Source of the DNA: Bacteroidota bacterium
GTDB taxonomy: Bacteria > Bacteroidota > Bacteroidia > Bacteroidales > Cfx3-03
Assembly: GCA_013390605.1 (NCBI GenBank)
Contig: JACAUB010000001.1
Coordinates: 4,561,516 to 4,625,515 of the forward strand
Length of the DNA stretch: 64,000 nucleotides
Reading direction: 5' to 3'
Shown here: positions 28,818 to 37,713 of the stretch, piece after piece
How the letters are laid out: every line of letters starts with the position of its first letter
Position numbering within the stretch: position 1 is the first letter of the stretch
Position numbers and translations under genes: made by a program
Notes under the pieces: model-generated
Databases searched by the model: none
What the model saw: the letters and a program-made list of their open reading frames with translations, nothing else
What the model was told of the DNA's origin: nothing

Positions 28818-28835
28818 CATTAAGCATGCTTAATG
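28818..28835. repeat. Perfect 18-base palindrome
   Basis: CATTAAGCATGCTTAATG is fully self-complementary. It lies in the spacer downstream of the GH106-type gene with no start codon close by. Its role is unknown; a dimeric protein-binding site is possible. Confidence 0.4.
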
Positions 28836-29472
28836 AGCACGTTTAAATCGTGATACAGTTGTATATTTGAACATGGTTAAGAATAAAAAATCACTTCTGT
28901 CCCGTAAAGATATAAAGTCTTATCTAATGATTAAAATTAGCCTTTTTTTGCATAAACATTATTCCATTTTTTACTCCGATTCAATCTGACAACCAGGCCA
29001 AAGAGCATCATGACTTTCCCTCCCATTGTGAGTGATTTTTACCGGATACTATTATAAAATTTTCCTTGAATGAATCCATCTATTTCCTTCTTCTACAATG
29101 AATATAAAACTATGATATTTCGCTCCCAAAACGAAGGGTATCTCCACCCTATCTGCACCCCATATCCAGGGTATCTCCACCCCAAACGCTCCTTTAGAGG
29201 GTGAATAAGGGGTGGAGATAACTTGAAGAAAATCTATGTCTCCCTTGCAGATTGGAACCTTTTTATTTTTAACTTTGGAGTGATTTAGTATTTTATTCGG
29301 TAAAATGATCAAGTTGTGTGCACAATTTGTAGGAAGACCACTGATGCCATTTCCCTCTATAGAATGACCCCTGCCCCTCGACCTGTAAATGTTGTTTTTA
29401 GATGATTGTTTAGCCGTACGTTAAGATTAACTTTTTAAAACGGATTTTATAAACTTTAAACAATCAACAACT
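28836..29472. other. Gene-poor spacer of the accessory patch
   Basis: No convincing protein gene. The minus strand has a 29-codon frame (29026 down to 28937) with a hydrophobic start, too short to call. 29136-29220 carries a repeated and inverted GC-richer motif. A minus-strand frame of 86 codons over that motif (29052-29312) is probably chance. The last 60 bases should contain the promoter of the 268-residue protein. Confidence 0.5.
29136..29220. repeat. Direct plus inverted repeat of TATCTCCACCC
   Basis: GGGTATCTCCACCC occurs at 29136-29149 and again at 29169-29182, 33 bases apart. The complement GGGGTGGAGATA follows at 29209-29220 and can pair with 29172-29183 over 12 perfect bases, closing a 25-base loop. 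The motif is much richer in G+C than the surrounding DNA. Confidence 0.65.
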
Positions 29473-30279
29473 ATGAAACAAACTACAAAGTACACGAATC
29501 AACCTATTGGCACCTTTGGTGGTTTTCGCCATTATGTCAATACTGCTACAGGGCAATATATCGTTGCCGGTAAAGGGGGGGCTAACAAAAAGCAGTTAAA
29601 AAGTAATCCCAAACTTATACGCTCGCTCGAAAACAGTGACGAATGGAAAATCGTTGGAAAATGGAGCCATCAGATCAGGATGAGTATGTCTGATATTATC
29701 CATCTGGCTTTTGGAGACTATACTGCGGGACTGAATCAGTTTGCCAAGAATCTTCAGAAGATGGATGTAGAGAGTTTGAAAGGCTATCGCCTTATTGAAA
29801 CTTCAAAGTTCAAGCCGTTGCTCACTTCGATCAACTTTAATATACGACATCCTTTTAATAAGGTTCTTGTCCGTATTCCTGATGTGATAACAGATAGTCA
29901 AAGAAAAACTATTACGCTAAATATTCCGGGCTTCAGAGCTTGTAATGAAATAATCTGGCCTAAACCATATCATTATTTCAGGTTTTCTTTACAAATTGGT
30001 CAGATATCAGATTATATCTGGAACGAAAGTGAACGTACTTATGATCAACAATATCCAGATATAGAGCATCACCGGGTGGTTGTAAGAAGTGAATGGATCG
30101 ACAGATTAGCTGGCATCTTTGATCTTTCATTGACAGCTTCCTTCCCTGATGAGTATCTCCCGGTTGAAAATGCAACTGTTGTGGTTGCGCTGGGAATTGA
30201 AATAGGTACGAATGAAACACCCGGTACTATCTCCTTCAAAAAGGGGGATGGCACTATGGCTTTGGTTGCTTGCCTGTAA
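29473..30279 (+). CDS. Unrecognised 268-residue protein, probably Bacteroidetes-specific
   Basis: No family is assigned. There is no signal peptide or membrane segment. The N-terminus (MKQTTKYTNQPIGTFGGFRH, then YVNTATGQYIVAGKGG) is rich in Gly, Tyr and Thr, followed by KKQLKSNPKLIRSLENSDEWKIV, then a helical stretch (about 65-105) and a beta-rich C-terminal half. The KGG...K...NP...R..EN..E pattern recalls, from memory and unverified, a group of conserved hypothetical proteins of about 220-270 residues common in Bacteroidetes. It stands alone on the plus strand after a repeat-rich spacer and faces a small minus-strand gene 24 bases away. Coding is supported by its length and even composition. 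Function unknown. Confidence 0.7.
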   Translation: MKQTTKYTNQPIGTFGGFRHYVNTATGQYIVAGKGGANKKQLKSNPKLIRSLENSDEWKIVGKWSHQIRMSMSDIIHLAFGDYTAGLNQFAKNLQKMDVESLKGYRLIETSKFKPLLTSINFNIRHPFNKVLVRIPDVITDSQRKTITLNIPGFRACNEIIWPKPYHYFRFSLQIGQISDYIWNESERTYDQQYPDIEHHRVVVRSEWIDRLAGIFDLSLTASFPDEYLPVENATVVVALGIEIGTNETPGTISFKKGDGTMALVACL

Positions 30280-30303
30280 ATCTGTTTTAGGGTAATGGAA
30301 GTA

Positions 30304-30552
30304 TCAATCTTCGCACCAAACGTAAATTTCAACATAATAGTCTTTATCGTCACGACGATATTCGACAGACTGGACTGTGCCATGAATACCTGACCAATTT
30401 TGTGCAGATTGCCAAATAGCTACTAACTCTTCCTTCTTAAGAATATCAATGACATTAAGCCATTCATTTATTCGAGGAATGAACGGTAAGTCTGTCCAAT
30501 ATTCGGTGTCTTTGACTTCTGTAGAAAATATCAGTTTTGTCTTCACTATCAT
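30304..30552 (-). CDS. Small unrecognised protein, 82 residues
   Basis: A short acidic protein with many aromatic residues (WTDLPFIPRINEWLNVIDIL near 19-38 and YYVEIYVWCED at the C-terminus). It has no signal peptide or membrane segment. The alternation of hydrophobic residues suggests a small alpha/beta fold. Its stop lies 24 bases from that of the convergent 268-residue gene, and no hairpin separates them. I believe similar small proteins occur in other Bacteroidetes, but this is memory, not a search. Function unknown. Confidence 0.6.
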   Translation of the reverse strand: MIVKTKLIFSTEVKDTEYWTDLPFIPRINEWLNVIDILKKEELVAIWQSAQNWSGIHGTVQSVEYRRDDKDYYVEIYVWCED

Positions 30553-30617
30553 TCGTTTTAAAACAGTTATATAAAATAACCCGGAAAAGGAAACCTTAGA
30601 AATTTAGATCCATGAAA

Positions 30618-30665
30618 CGAGCATGTTTTACAAACTCAAATACTGGTGTAAATTTAACATGCTCG
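30618..30665 (-). terminator. Hairpin after the RND-TolC gene
   Basis: CGAGCATGTT and AACATGCTCG are perfect 10-base arms, with a second inner TTACA/TGTAA pair. It lies about 65 bases past the stop of the efflux gene on the minus strand. A T-run is lacking. Confidence 0.55.
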
Positions 30666-30728
30666 CTCCATTAAATCTTTATTTATAAATTATTTACTGC
30701 TGATATACAAAAACATTCTTCTCATTTT

Positions 30729-33700
30729 TTAGTATCGCCCGGTAACCTGCAAATATGTAACAAACTTTACTTTGTAATTGGCACGGGCATCGGTCAACTG
30801 ATCGTTAGCCTGTTGAAGTATAGCCTGAGCTTCGAGCATATCGGAGATATTGACGATCCCTCCTTTGTAGTTATTACTATTGATCCGAAGGTTCTCTTCA
30901 GCCTGCTTGATGGTTTTCTTCGCGACTTCGATCTGTTTATAGGCCTCATCCAGATCGTTCCATGTTTTTTGAATCTGAATCACCAAAAGTTCTGAGTTGT
31001 TGCGACTGGTGTTACGAACCATCTGCTCCTTCGCTTTCCGCTCCTTCACAGTGTGCGAAGCTCCCCACCAATCAGAGATTGGAATCTTTACAGAGGCAAA
31101 GGCCATTGCATTGGTTGTACCTTTATCCATGTAATCGTAGTATAATGCACCGGCCCCGATGCCTACCTCAGGCATGTACTCACCGATTTTCAGTTGTGTT
31201 TGCAGCTCTTCGGCTTTTACACTTTGCTGCAAGAGTTTATACTCCTCTCGAGATGATAAAACCTGATTAGCATCCACATAAATGGTATATGGGGGCTTTT
31301 CAATGGTAAGCATGTCACTTAAAACAGTGGTTGAATCATAGGGGATTCCAACATATTGGCTAAAGGCTATGGTTGCCAGCTTAATTCCATTTTCGAGTTT
31401 GATCCGGTTGATCTGTAATTCGCTTTGCTTAATGGATACTTTCATCACATCGTTCCGGTTAATCAACCCTGCCTGATAGGCATTGTTTGCCTGCCTGTAT
31501 AGAGTGTCGAGCAACAATTCAACGGAATGAAGCGTTTTCATCTTTTCGTGGAGTGAAACAATTTGCCAATATTTCTCCTCTGTGTTTAGTGCGACTTCAT
31601 TCTTCGACAACACAAGCCGGCTATTATTTACATCAACTCCCAGTTGAGCTAATTTATTACCGGTTACAATTCGGCCACCAGCAAAAACAGGCTGTACGGC
31701 CGTAACTGAGCCCATGTTCATCTTATCGAGCATTGAAAGAGAGATGCCGGGGAAATAGGCAAATTGGGTTGCAGCTGCAAGATTCGCCATATTTCCATCA
31801 TAGACAGGAAGATTCCCCCCCGGCATACTAAACTTAACCAACGGATCATTAAAACGGAAAACCATCCCTGTAGCACTTACCTTGGGAAAATAATTGGTGA
31901 ATGCTGATTTCTTAACCTGTTTTGAGGCTTCTATCTCAAGATTGCTGTTTCTGACCATTACATTATTCTGTAGGGCAAGTGTTTTGCACTGTTCCAGAGA
32001 ATATCGGGTTTGTGCTGAAACGATAGAGCTAAATCCAAGGATGAAAACAGTGATCATAATAACCGGTTTCAGCTTTACATCATGCATACGCGTTTTGCGT
32101 TCAACCGGTTTTCTTTTTTTATCCACGCCCCTGAATATAAGCCAGTAAGCTACTGGAAGAATAAGTACCAATAATACCATAGAAGTTAACGTACCAAAAC
32201 AGATAACCGTTCCCATAGGTCCCCAGAGAGCACTTTTGCTGATAATCATTGGGATTACACCCATTGAGGCTGCAGCCGAAGTAAGGAAGATGGGACGCAT
32301 CCGTCGCCTACCGGCTTCCTTGGCGGCTTCCAAAATTGATTTTTTATATTTAAATCGTAGTTCCTCTGCATAATCGAGCATAATGATACCGTTTCGCACC
32401 AGAATACCGATCAGACTGACAACACCCAAAATACCTGTAACCCCTAATTCAAGTCGCAAGAGCAATACACCGATGACGGCTCCCAAAATGCTCAAACTTG
32501 CTGATGACATGACCAACAACGCAAGATTTATTCGTTTAAAATGAAAAAGTAGGATTAAAAAGATGATAAATATACTCATTGCCAATCCACCTATGATTTG
32601 TGGTAGTGTCTCAACATCTGATTCATAAGCCCCTCCGTAACTAATACTTGTGCCTTTGGGCAGGTGATATTGTTCTGCTGTTTTTTTCACTTTCGCAAAT
32701 GCGGTATTTGTATTTACGCCACGAACTACATCGGCATATATACTGAGGGTTCGGACTCCATTTCGACGAACGATTTGCCCCTGATTCCAGTCGGGATTTA
32801 CTTTCGCGATCTGACGTAAAGGCACTGATACTCCGGGAATAAAAGAGTGGATATACTCATTTTCAATTTCATTATAATTTACATCGCCTGCTCGTTCAGC
32901 TTTTAACTTCACGGTTAGGGGATAATCCTGCTCCCACAAGGTGGTCAACGGAAGACCATCAAATTGCATAGCCAGATTAGTAGCAACTGTAGTTTTGCTG
33001 ATACCCAAACGGTTGGCTTCCACCGGATCAATATCTACCCGCATTCCGGGAAGCATCTCTTCGAAATTGGTTCTGACCCATACCAGACCTTTTACTTTTC
33101 GCATCCTATTTGTCAATGAATCGGCAGCCAATTTTAGTGTAGCGATACTATCACCCGACACTCTTATTTCGATAGGTGCCGACACCGGCTGATAATCTAA
33201 TTGCTTGAAACGGATATGCGCATTTGGAAATACTTCCGCATACTTATTTGTATATTCGTCCAGTAAATCTTCGGTTGCCCGGTTGGAAACTGTGTTTACA
33301 ATAAACTGAGCATAATTTTTTGCCGGCATATTTGGCGCATAGGAGGTGTGAAAACGTGGAGAGCTTGTCCCGATAAAAGAGGTGATCGATTTAATCCGTT
33401 CATCTTTCTTAAGTATTTTCCCCAGACTATCGGCAACTTTTGTGGTCTGGTCTAATGAATTTCCCTGCGGTAAATAAATTTCGACAGCAAATTGATTTCG
33501 TTCGGCAATAGGCATCAATCGTTGGGGAACCATCAGAAACAGGCCTCCTCCTATTACAACAGACAAAACACCCAATGTTATTGTCAGTTTAGGATACCTG
33601 AATGCCCTCTCCAACCATTTCTCGTAAGTGATTTGCACAATGTCCAAAAAGTTTCGCCTATTGTTTCGTCTTATCCGTTTTGATTGTTGAAAACCTTTTT

Positions 33701-35186
33701 TGATAACCACATATTGGATAAAAGGAATAAGGAGCATTGCAACCAATAGTGAAATGCCTAGGGTGATAGAAACTGTCCACGGAAATAGTTGCACAAAATC
33801 GTTAAACTGCCCTTTGAGTGTTGCCAGAAAAGGAAAGAAGGTGATACTGATGGCAAGTGTCGCTGAGAATATTGCTTTGAAGAACCCCTTTGCGCTACTA
33901 ATGCTTGCATTCCATCTGGACATTCCATGATCGAGCTTTTCCATATAACTATCGACAATCACAATAGAGTTGTCAACAATCATCCCAAGTACAACAATCA
34001 ACGCTGCCAGTGAAACAGTATTAAGCTCAATTCCTGTCATATACATTATTCCTAAAGAAATAAAAATAGTTATAGGAATAGAAGAAGCGGCAACCGTAGC
34101 AACCCTGAAAGGCAATAATGCCATGGTTACTAATATTACTGCAACAATAGCGTAGAGAAGTTCGAATAAAAAGGTGTTAACCGAATCGCCAACAACTTTT
34201 GGCTGGTCGGCAATTCGCTCAATAGTAACTCCTTGTGGTAGCTTTTTCTGGAAACGATGAAGTACTTTGTCTACATCCTTGCCATATTGTACAATATTGT
34301 TACCCTGCTGCATTTCCATCGAGATCAGGAGGCACTTCTTTCCATTATTATTGATGTAGCTATCCGATCTGGGATATTCTCTTACTATACGCGCTACATC
34401 TTTTAATCGGATTATGTTTCCTGCCGGATCTGAATAGATGATCTGTTCGGCAATATCCTTTTCGTTTGAATATGACTTTGCAATATGAATGGGGGCTACC
34501 AGTTGACTGTTATCTATAGAGCCACTAACGGATGTAAATCCTTGTGCAAACAAGTTCGACAAAATGGTAGTGGAGCTGATACCATAGTTGGTGAGCTTTT
34601 CCTTTTCCAGATAAATATTGATTTGTTCTTTTTGCAGACCATAGTGACGAAGGTTCGATACCGATTTTATCGTGCGCAGGCTGTCTTCCAGTGTATTCAG
34701 GTAGGTTTCTAGCTGACGATAGCTTTTATTATTCGACTCTAACGTGATTAATAATGCGGATGTATCACCAAAATCGTTATCGGCTATAAGTGCCAATACA
34801 CCTGTAGGCAGCTGAGCTTTGAAATTGCTCAATCCATGTTTCAACTTTGACCAGAACTCATCGGTGTTTTTAACATCATCATTCAGCTCAACAAAGACAA
34901 TCATCATCCCATCTTTCGATTGAGAATATGTCTTTTCTTTCTTGATCTCTTTATAACTGAAAAGATATCTTTCAACAGCCGTAGTAAGTTGCGCTTCTAC
35001 TTCTGAAGAGGTCGCCCCGGGGTATACACCAATGACTAATCCCTGACGTATGGTAAATTTAGGAAACTCTTGTTTGGGCATATTAAAAAGTGCATAAGCT
35101 CCAAACAACACCAGTAAGGCCGCAATTAAAAAGACAATCTGCCTGTGCCTCATTGCAGATTCTACAATATCCGGTTTCTTTTTCAT
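30729..35186 (-). CDS. RND efflux pump fused to a TolC-like outer-membrane channel
   Basis: One frame of 1485 codons from the ATG at 35186, which follows the adaptor stop by one base; an earlier ATG at 35219 would overlap the adaptor by 32 bases. The first roughly 1030 residues are a complete RND permease: a first membrane helix (IVFLIAALLVLFGAYALFNMP), two periplasmic porter loops and the helix-4 segment GMIVDNSIVIVDS carrying the proton-relay Asp. The last 452 residues (from the Met codon at 32087) are a TolC/OMF protein with its own signal-like stretch (KPVIMITVFILGFSSIVSAQ), RYSLEQCKTLALQNN and long coiled-coil helices. Such joined pumps are known in Bacteroidetes CusA/CzcA relatives. A drug-type substrate is more likely than metal, but this is not proven. 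A sequencing-level join of two genes cannot be fully excluded. Confidence 0.9.
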   Translation of the reverse strand: MKKKPDIVESAMRHRQIVFLIAALLVLFGAYALFNMPKQEFPKFTIRQGLVIGVYPGATSSEVEAQLTTAVERYLFSYKEIKKEKTYSQSKDGMMIVFVELNDDVKNTDEFWSKLKHGLSNFKAQLPTGVLALIADNDFGDTSALLITLESNNKSYRQLETYLNTLEDSLRTIKSVSNLRHYGLQKEQINIYLEKEKLTNYGISSTTILSNLFAQGFTSVSGSIDNSQLVAPIHIAKSYSNEKDIAEQIIYSDPAGNIIRLKDVARIVREYPRSDSYINNNGKKCLLISMEMQQGNNIVQYGKDVDKVLHRFQKKLPQGVTIERIADQPKVVGDSVNTFLFELLYAIVAVILVTMALLPFRVATVAASSIPITIFISLGIMYMTGIELNTVSLAALIVVLGMIVDNSIVIVDSYMEKLDHGMSRWNASISSAKGFFKAIFSATLAISITFFPFLATLKGQFNDFVQLFPWTVSITLGISLLVAMLLIPFIQYVVIKKGFQQSKRIRRNNRRNFLDIVQITYEKWLERAFRYPKLTITLGVLSVVIGGGLFLMVPQRLMPIAERNQFAVEIYLPQGNSLDQTTKVADSLGKILKKDERIKSITSFIGTSSPRFHTSYAPNMPAKNYAQFIVNTVSNRATEDLLDEYTNKYAEVFPNAHIRFKQLDYQPVSAPIEIRVSGDSIATLKLAADSLTNRMRKVKGLVWVRTNFEEMLPGMRVDIDPVEANRLGISKTTVATNLAMQFDGLPLTTLWEQDYPLTVKLKAERAGDVNYNEIENEYIHSFIPGVSVPLRQIAKVNPDWNQGQIVRRNGVRTLSIYADVVRGVNTNTAFAKVKKTAEQYHLPKGTSISYGGAYESDVETLPQIIGGLAMSIFIIFLILLFHFKRINLALLVMSSASLSILGAVIGVLLLRLELGVTGILGVVSLIGILVRNGIIMLDYAEELRFKYKKSILEAAKEAGRRRMRPIFLTSAAASMGVIPMIISKSALWGPMGTVICFGTLTSMVLLVLILPVAYWLIFRGVDKKRKPVERKTRMHDVKLKPVIMITVFILGFSSIVSAQTRYSLEQCKTLALQNNVMVRNSNLEIEASKQVKKSAFTNYFPKVSATGMVFRFNDPLVKFSMPGGNLPVYDGNMANLAAATQFAYFPGISLSMLDKMNMGSVTAVQPVFAGGRIVTGNKLAQLGVDVNNSRLVLSKNEVALNTEEKYWQIVSLHEKMKTLHSVELLLDTLYRQANNAYQAGLINRNDVMKVSIKQSELQINRIKLENGIKLATIAFSQYVGIPYDSTTVLSDMLTIEKPPYTIYVDANQVLSSREEYKLLQQSVKAEELQTQLKIGEYMPEVGIGAGALYYDYMDKGTTNAMAFASVKIPISDWWGASHTVKERKAKEQMVRNTSRNNSELLVIQIQKTWNDLDEAYKQIEVAKKTIKQAEENLRINSNNYKGGIVNISDMLEAQAILQQANDQLTDARANYKVKFVTYLQVTGRY

Positions 35187-35187
35187 C

Positions 35188-36231
35188 TTACTTTGCGATT
35201 TGAATGGTGCTATTTTCACTTACTTTCTGGTATCCTTCAATAATTAATTGATCGCCAGCCTGTAGTCCTGTAGTAATGATTACTCCGTTTTGGTAAGGTG
35301 CCCCCACTTTAACGACTCGTTTCATCACTTTCTTTGTAATGGTATCAGCTATTAACAGATATTGTTGTCCGTCTTTGTCGATTTGGATAACGTTGGAAGG
35401 TACAACTACTTGATTTGTTGAGTTATTATTATGAATTGCCACCTTGCAAACCATACCCGGCATTAACTTTTCCTTTGAATTAGATAAAGCTATCTTTATA
35501 TCGTAAGTATGTGATAATGGGTTAGCCATCACTCCTTTCTCTTCTATTTTCCCTTCAAACTGTTCATTATCTAAAGCCGTGACACTGATTTGCGCTTTTT
35601 GCCCTGTTTTAATTTTCGATACTTCGTTTTCGGGCACTGATATTTTTACATTTACCTTATCAATCTTAACCAGCTTAAAGACAGTAACAGTGGGCATAAT
35701 GCTCATCCCTATTTCAATGGAACGCGCTCCGATAATTCCATCCATCGGAGCATAAAGCTTACAATCGTGTAGATTTTTTAAAGCAATTTGGGTTGCCGAA
35801 CGAGCTTGCTCAACACCTGTCTGAACTTCGATATATTTGATTTCGGGCAAACTCTCCTTTTTGTATAGGTCGGAAAGTCGGGTATATGCGTCCTCTGCCT
35901 GTTTTTCCTTAGAACGGGATATTTGATACATACTCTGGTAATTGCTGCTATTCAGTTCAGCTAATAACTGACCTTTTTTTACCCTTTGACCTTCGGCTAC
36001 ATATACTCTCGTGACTTGCCCACTTGTGAGAAAACTTACCGGAACCGAAATTGATTCTTCTACAGTACCAACATAATCGTTTTGCTGTTCGTCGTTTGAA
36101 GGCTTGATTTGTTGTACTTTCACAATTACACGCTCTTCTGACGCTGAAGTTGGATTTTTTTTCTCATTACACCCTGTAAACCATAACATCATTATGATTA
36201 TTAATCCTCTTAAAATCAATTTATTATTCAT
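35188..36231 (-). CDS. RND efflux periplasmic adaptor (membrane fusion) lipoprotein
   Basis: A 347-residue adaptor with a lipoprotein signal (MLWFTGC, Cys21). It has the barrel-sandwich/lipoyl halves (YVGTVEESISVPVSFLTSGQVTRVYVAEGQRVKKGQLLAEL, and later LYAPMDGIIGARSIEIG), a short coiled-coil hairpin between them, and a beta-barrel domain near residues 195-270. It links the inner-membrane RND part to the channel. It is translated just upstream of the pump gene (stop and next ATG are one base apart) and 71 bases downstream of the TetR gene. Confidence 0.94.
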   Translation of the reverse strand: MNNKLILRGLIIIMMLWFTGCNEKKNPTSASEERVIVKVQQIKPSNDEQQNDYVGTVEESISVPVSFLTSGQVTRVYVAEGQRVKKGQLLAELNSSNYQSMYQISRSKEKQAEDAYTRLSDLYKKESLPEIKYIEVQTGVEQARSATQIALKNLHDCKLYAPMDGIIGARSIEIGMSIMPTVTVFKLVKIDKVNVKISVPENEVSKIKTGQKAQISVTALDNEQFEGKIEEKGVMANPLSHTYDIKIALSNSKEKLMPGMVCKVAIHNNNSTNQVVVPSNVIQIDKDGQQYLLIADTITKKVMKRVVKVGAPYQNGVIITTGLQAGDQLIIEGYQKVSENSTIQIAK

Positions 36232-36302
36232 AATACAAATATTTAATTTAATCTACAAAACGTTTTTCGTATTTTAGTCCAATTATTGACAAAAAAAATT
36301 TA

Positions 36303-36902
36303 TTATTTTATTCCTTTTAGTAAAATATTAATCACAACATTGAGTCGCTCATCCCAATTAGGGAATTTATCTTCAATCGCCAGATCAACAGTCAAACTTC
36401 GTATCGCACTTACTGCAGAATAAGCTAGCAGGTCGACATCTTCTCTTAACGACTGATTAAATTCCTTATTATCGATACCTAAAAGTAAGATCTCTTTGAC
36501 GATTTGGATTTCTCTGGTATTAAATTTTTTTATGAGCTTTCTTACGTGAGGTAATTTGTCTTCAATTTCGCCCTTAACAACTTTATAAAGATTTGCTTTT
36601 GTCTTTACGGTCTTTAATGAAACCAAAAAATAGGCTTTTAATTTCTCCTCGGCAGTGGTAACTTTCTCAACCGAATTTTTTGTTTTTTCAAAAAGCTCGT
36701 TTATTTCTTGCAGGATAACAGCATCGATGATTTCATCTTTGCTTTTGTAGTAATAATACAAAGTGCTTTTACCGCGCCCCATTGACTTAGCAATATCTTC
36801 CATCGTCGTTTTATGAAGACCGTACTGCTTAAATAGTTTTTGAGCAGCTTTGATAATTTCATCTCTTAAAAGCTCTTCTTTAGAGTTATTTACAGAATAC
36901 AT
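36303..36902 (-). CDS. TetR/AcrR-family regulator of the efflux operon
   Basis: A 199-residue regulator from the ATG at 36902; a TTG nine codons upstream (36929) is the longer alternative but would overlap a good -7 box. The DNA-binding domain is clear (IIKAAQKLFKQYGLHKTTMEDIAKSMGRGKSTLYYYYKSKDEIIDAVI, about 17-64). It heads the operon that encodes the adaptor and pump, so it most likely represses them until a pump substrate binds (family knowledge plus context). Confidence 0.92.
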   Translation of the reverse strand: MYSVNNSKEELLRDEIIKAAQKLFKQYGLHKTTMEDIAKSMGRGKSTLYYYYKSKDEIIDAVILQEINELFEKTKNSVEKVTTAEEKLKAYFLVSLKTVKTKANLYKVVKGEIEDKLPHVRKLIKKFNTREIQIVKEILLLGIDNKEFNQSLREDVDLLAYSAVSAIRSLTVDLAIEDKFPNWDERLNVVINILLKGIK

Positions 36903-36926
36903 TTCGACTGATTTAGTTTTAGCGTA

Positions 36927-36934
36927 CAAAACTA
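36927..36934 (-). promoter_or_regulatory. Candidate -7 box of the efflux operon
   Basis: TAGTTTTG on the minus strand fits TAnnTTTG and lies about 25 bases upstream of the TetR ATG. No matching TTTG is seen at -33, so support is modest. Confidence 0.35.
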
Positions 36935-37059
36935 ATATTATTTCTTACACGGTTTTTGAAAAATGTTAAAGTTTTTTTTGACAACCTCAAAAGTTGTGGA
37001 AAAAATATACAAAATAGAAAACGAAATTGTCGCAAAAGAATTTTTATCCTTCTAATATA

Positions 37060-37129
37060 TTAATATTTATATCCTTTATCAGCTTAACTCTCCGAATACA
37101 AGAGGCTGTTTCAGGCTCCTGTGACAGCC
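37060..37129 (-). repeat. Dispersed ~70-base repeat, copy B
   Basis: The partner of 14881-14952, in the same orientation and again directly past a minus-strand gene. The similarity includes both the hairpin and about 40 bases beyond it. Confidence 0.6.
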
Positions 37130-37132
37130 TCT
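37101..37132 (-). terminator. Hairpin after the Dabb gene
   Basis: AGAGGCTGTT pairs with the complementary segment ending at 37132 over ten positions including one G-T pair, with further pairing toward the loop. It lies about 20 bases past the Dabb stop. Confidence 0.65.
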
Positions 37133-37152
37133 ACGACCACAATCATTATTGA

Positions 37153-37443
37153 CTATAAGGGCTGATAGTCGATTTCCATGAAATCTGCCACATCCTTCAT
37201 CCAATACTGTTTGACAAAATGAACATGCATGGGATGATTGTTGTAATGTTCATATTCATCAGTGCCGTCAAACTCCATTGAAACCCCAAAATCAAAATCA
37301 TTCTTCGTACCAATTTGTTTCAGACACTCAAATTTTTGTACGCCTGGAATAGATGATAATTTATTGATTGCCATAAAGAAATCTTTCTCCTTTATTGCAC
37401 TCACTTGATCATTAAATTTAAAAACAACGGTATGTCGTATCAT
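37153..37443 (-). CDS. Dabb (stress-responsive A/B barrel) domain protein
   Basis: A 96-residue single-domain protein of the dimeric alpha/beta-barrel (Dabb) type. The family pattern is clear: MIRHTVVFKFND at the start, LSSIPGVQKFECLKQIG in the middle, DFDFGVSMEFDGTDEYEHYNNHPMHVHFV toward the end, and a short C-terminal tail. Dabb proteins are small dimers found in varied roles, and the molecular function here is unknown. It is transcribed alone and is followed by a hairpin that is part of a dispersed repeat. Confidence 0.88.
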   Translation of the reverse strand: MIRHTVVFKFNDQVSAIKEKDFFMAINKLSSIPGVQKFECLKQIGTKNDFDFGVSMEFDGTDEYEHYNNHPMHVHFVKQYWMKDVADFMEIDYQPL

Positions 37444-37713
37444 GACTTTAGTTTTTCATGTTTTATTTTAAAAGAATAGGGGTAATCAAATAAATCCGGT
37501 TCTAATCATATTTCCCCATTGGAATTCAGATTATAGGACTATTTTTTTCAGGTAGATCTCTGCAAAACAAAATTAAGAAAGAATTTTGGGATCAACAGGA
37601 AAAGTTGGGGATATTTATTGTGCTAAAATAATAATTATGAAGAGATTTGAAATTTATTCACTAATTTTGAGTGCTTTTCATCCTTTATTCTTCACTTCCT
37701 AACATACTTATAC

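Noticed and set aside
28937..29026. 29-codon minus-strand frame with a hydrophobic start (MGGKVMMLFGLVV)
   Set aside because: Too short and without promoter or homology support to call a gene, though a small membrane peptide cannot be excluded.
29136..29220. Possible CRISPR array
   Set aside because: Only two direct copies of a 14-base unit plus one inverted copy, no regular spacers and no cas genes.
29052..29312. 86-codon minus-strand frame over the GC-rich repeats
   Set aside because: The product is dominated by the translated repeat motif and has no recognisable domain or promoter context; treated as chance.
30729..35186. Assignment of the fused pump to heavy-metal (CusA/CzcA) export
   Set aside because: The fusion layout resembles metal pumps of Bacteroidetes, but no metal-binding methionine cluster or metal regulator was seen; the regulator is TetR.
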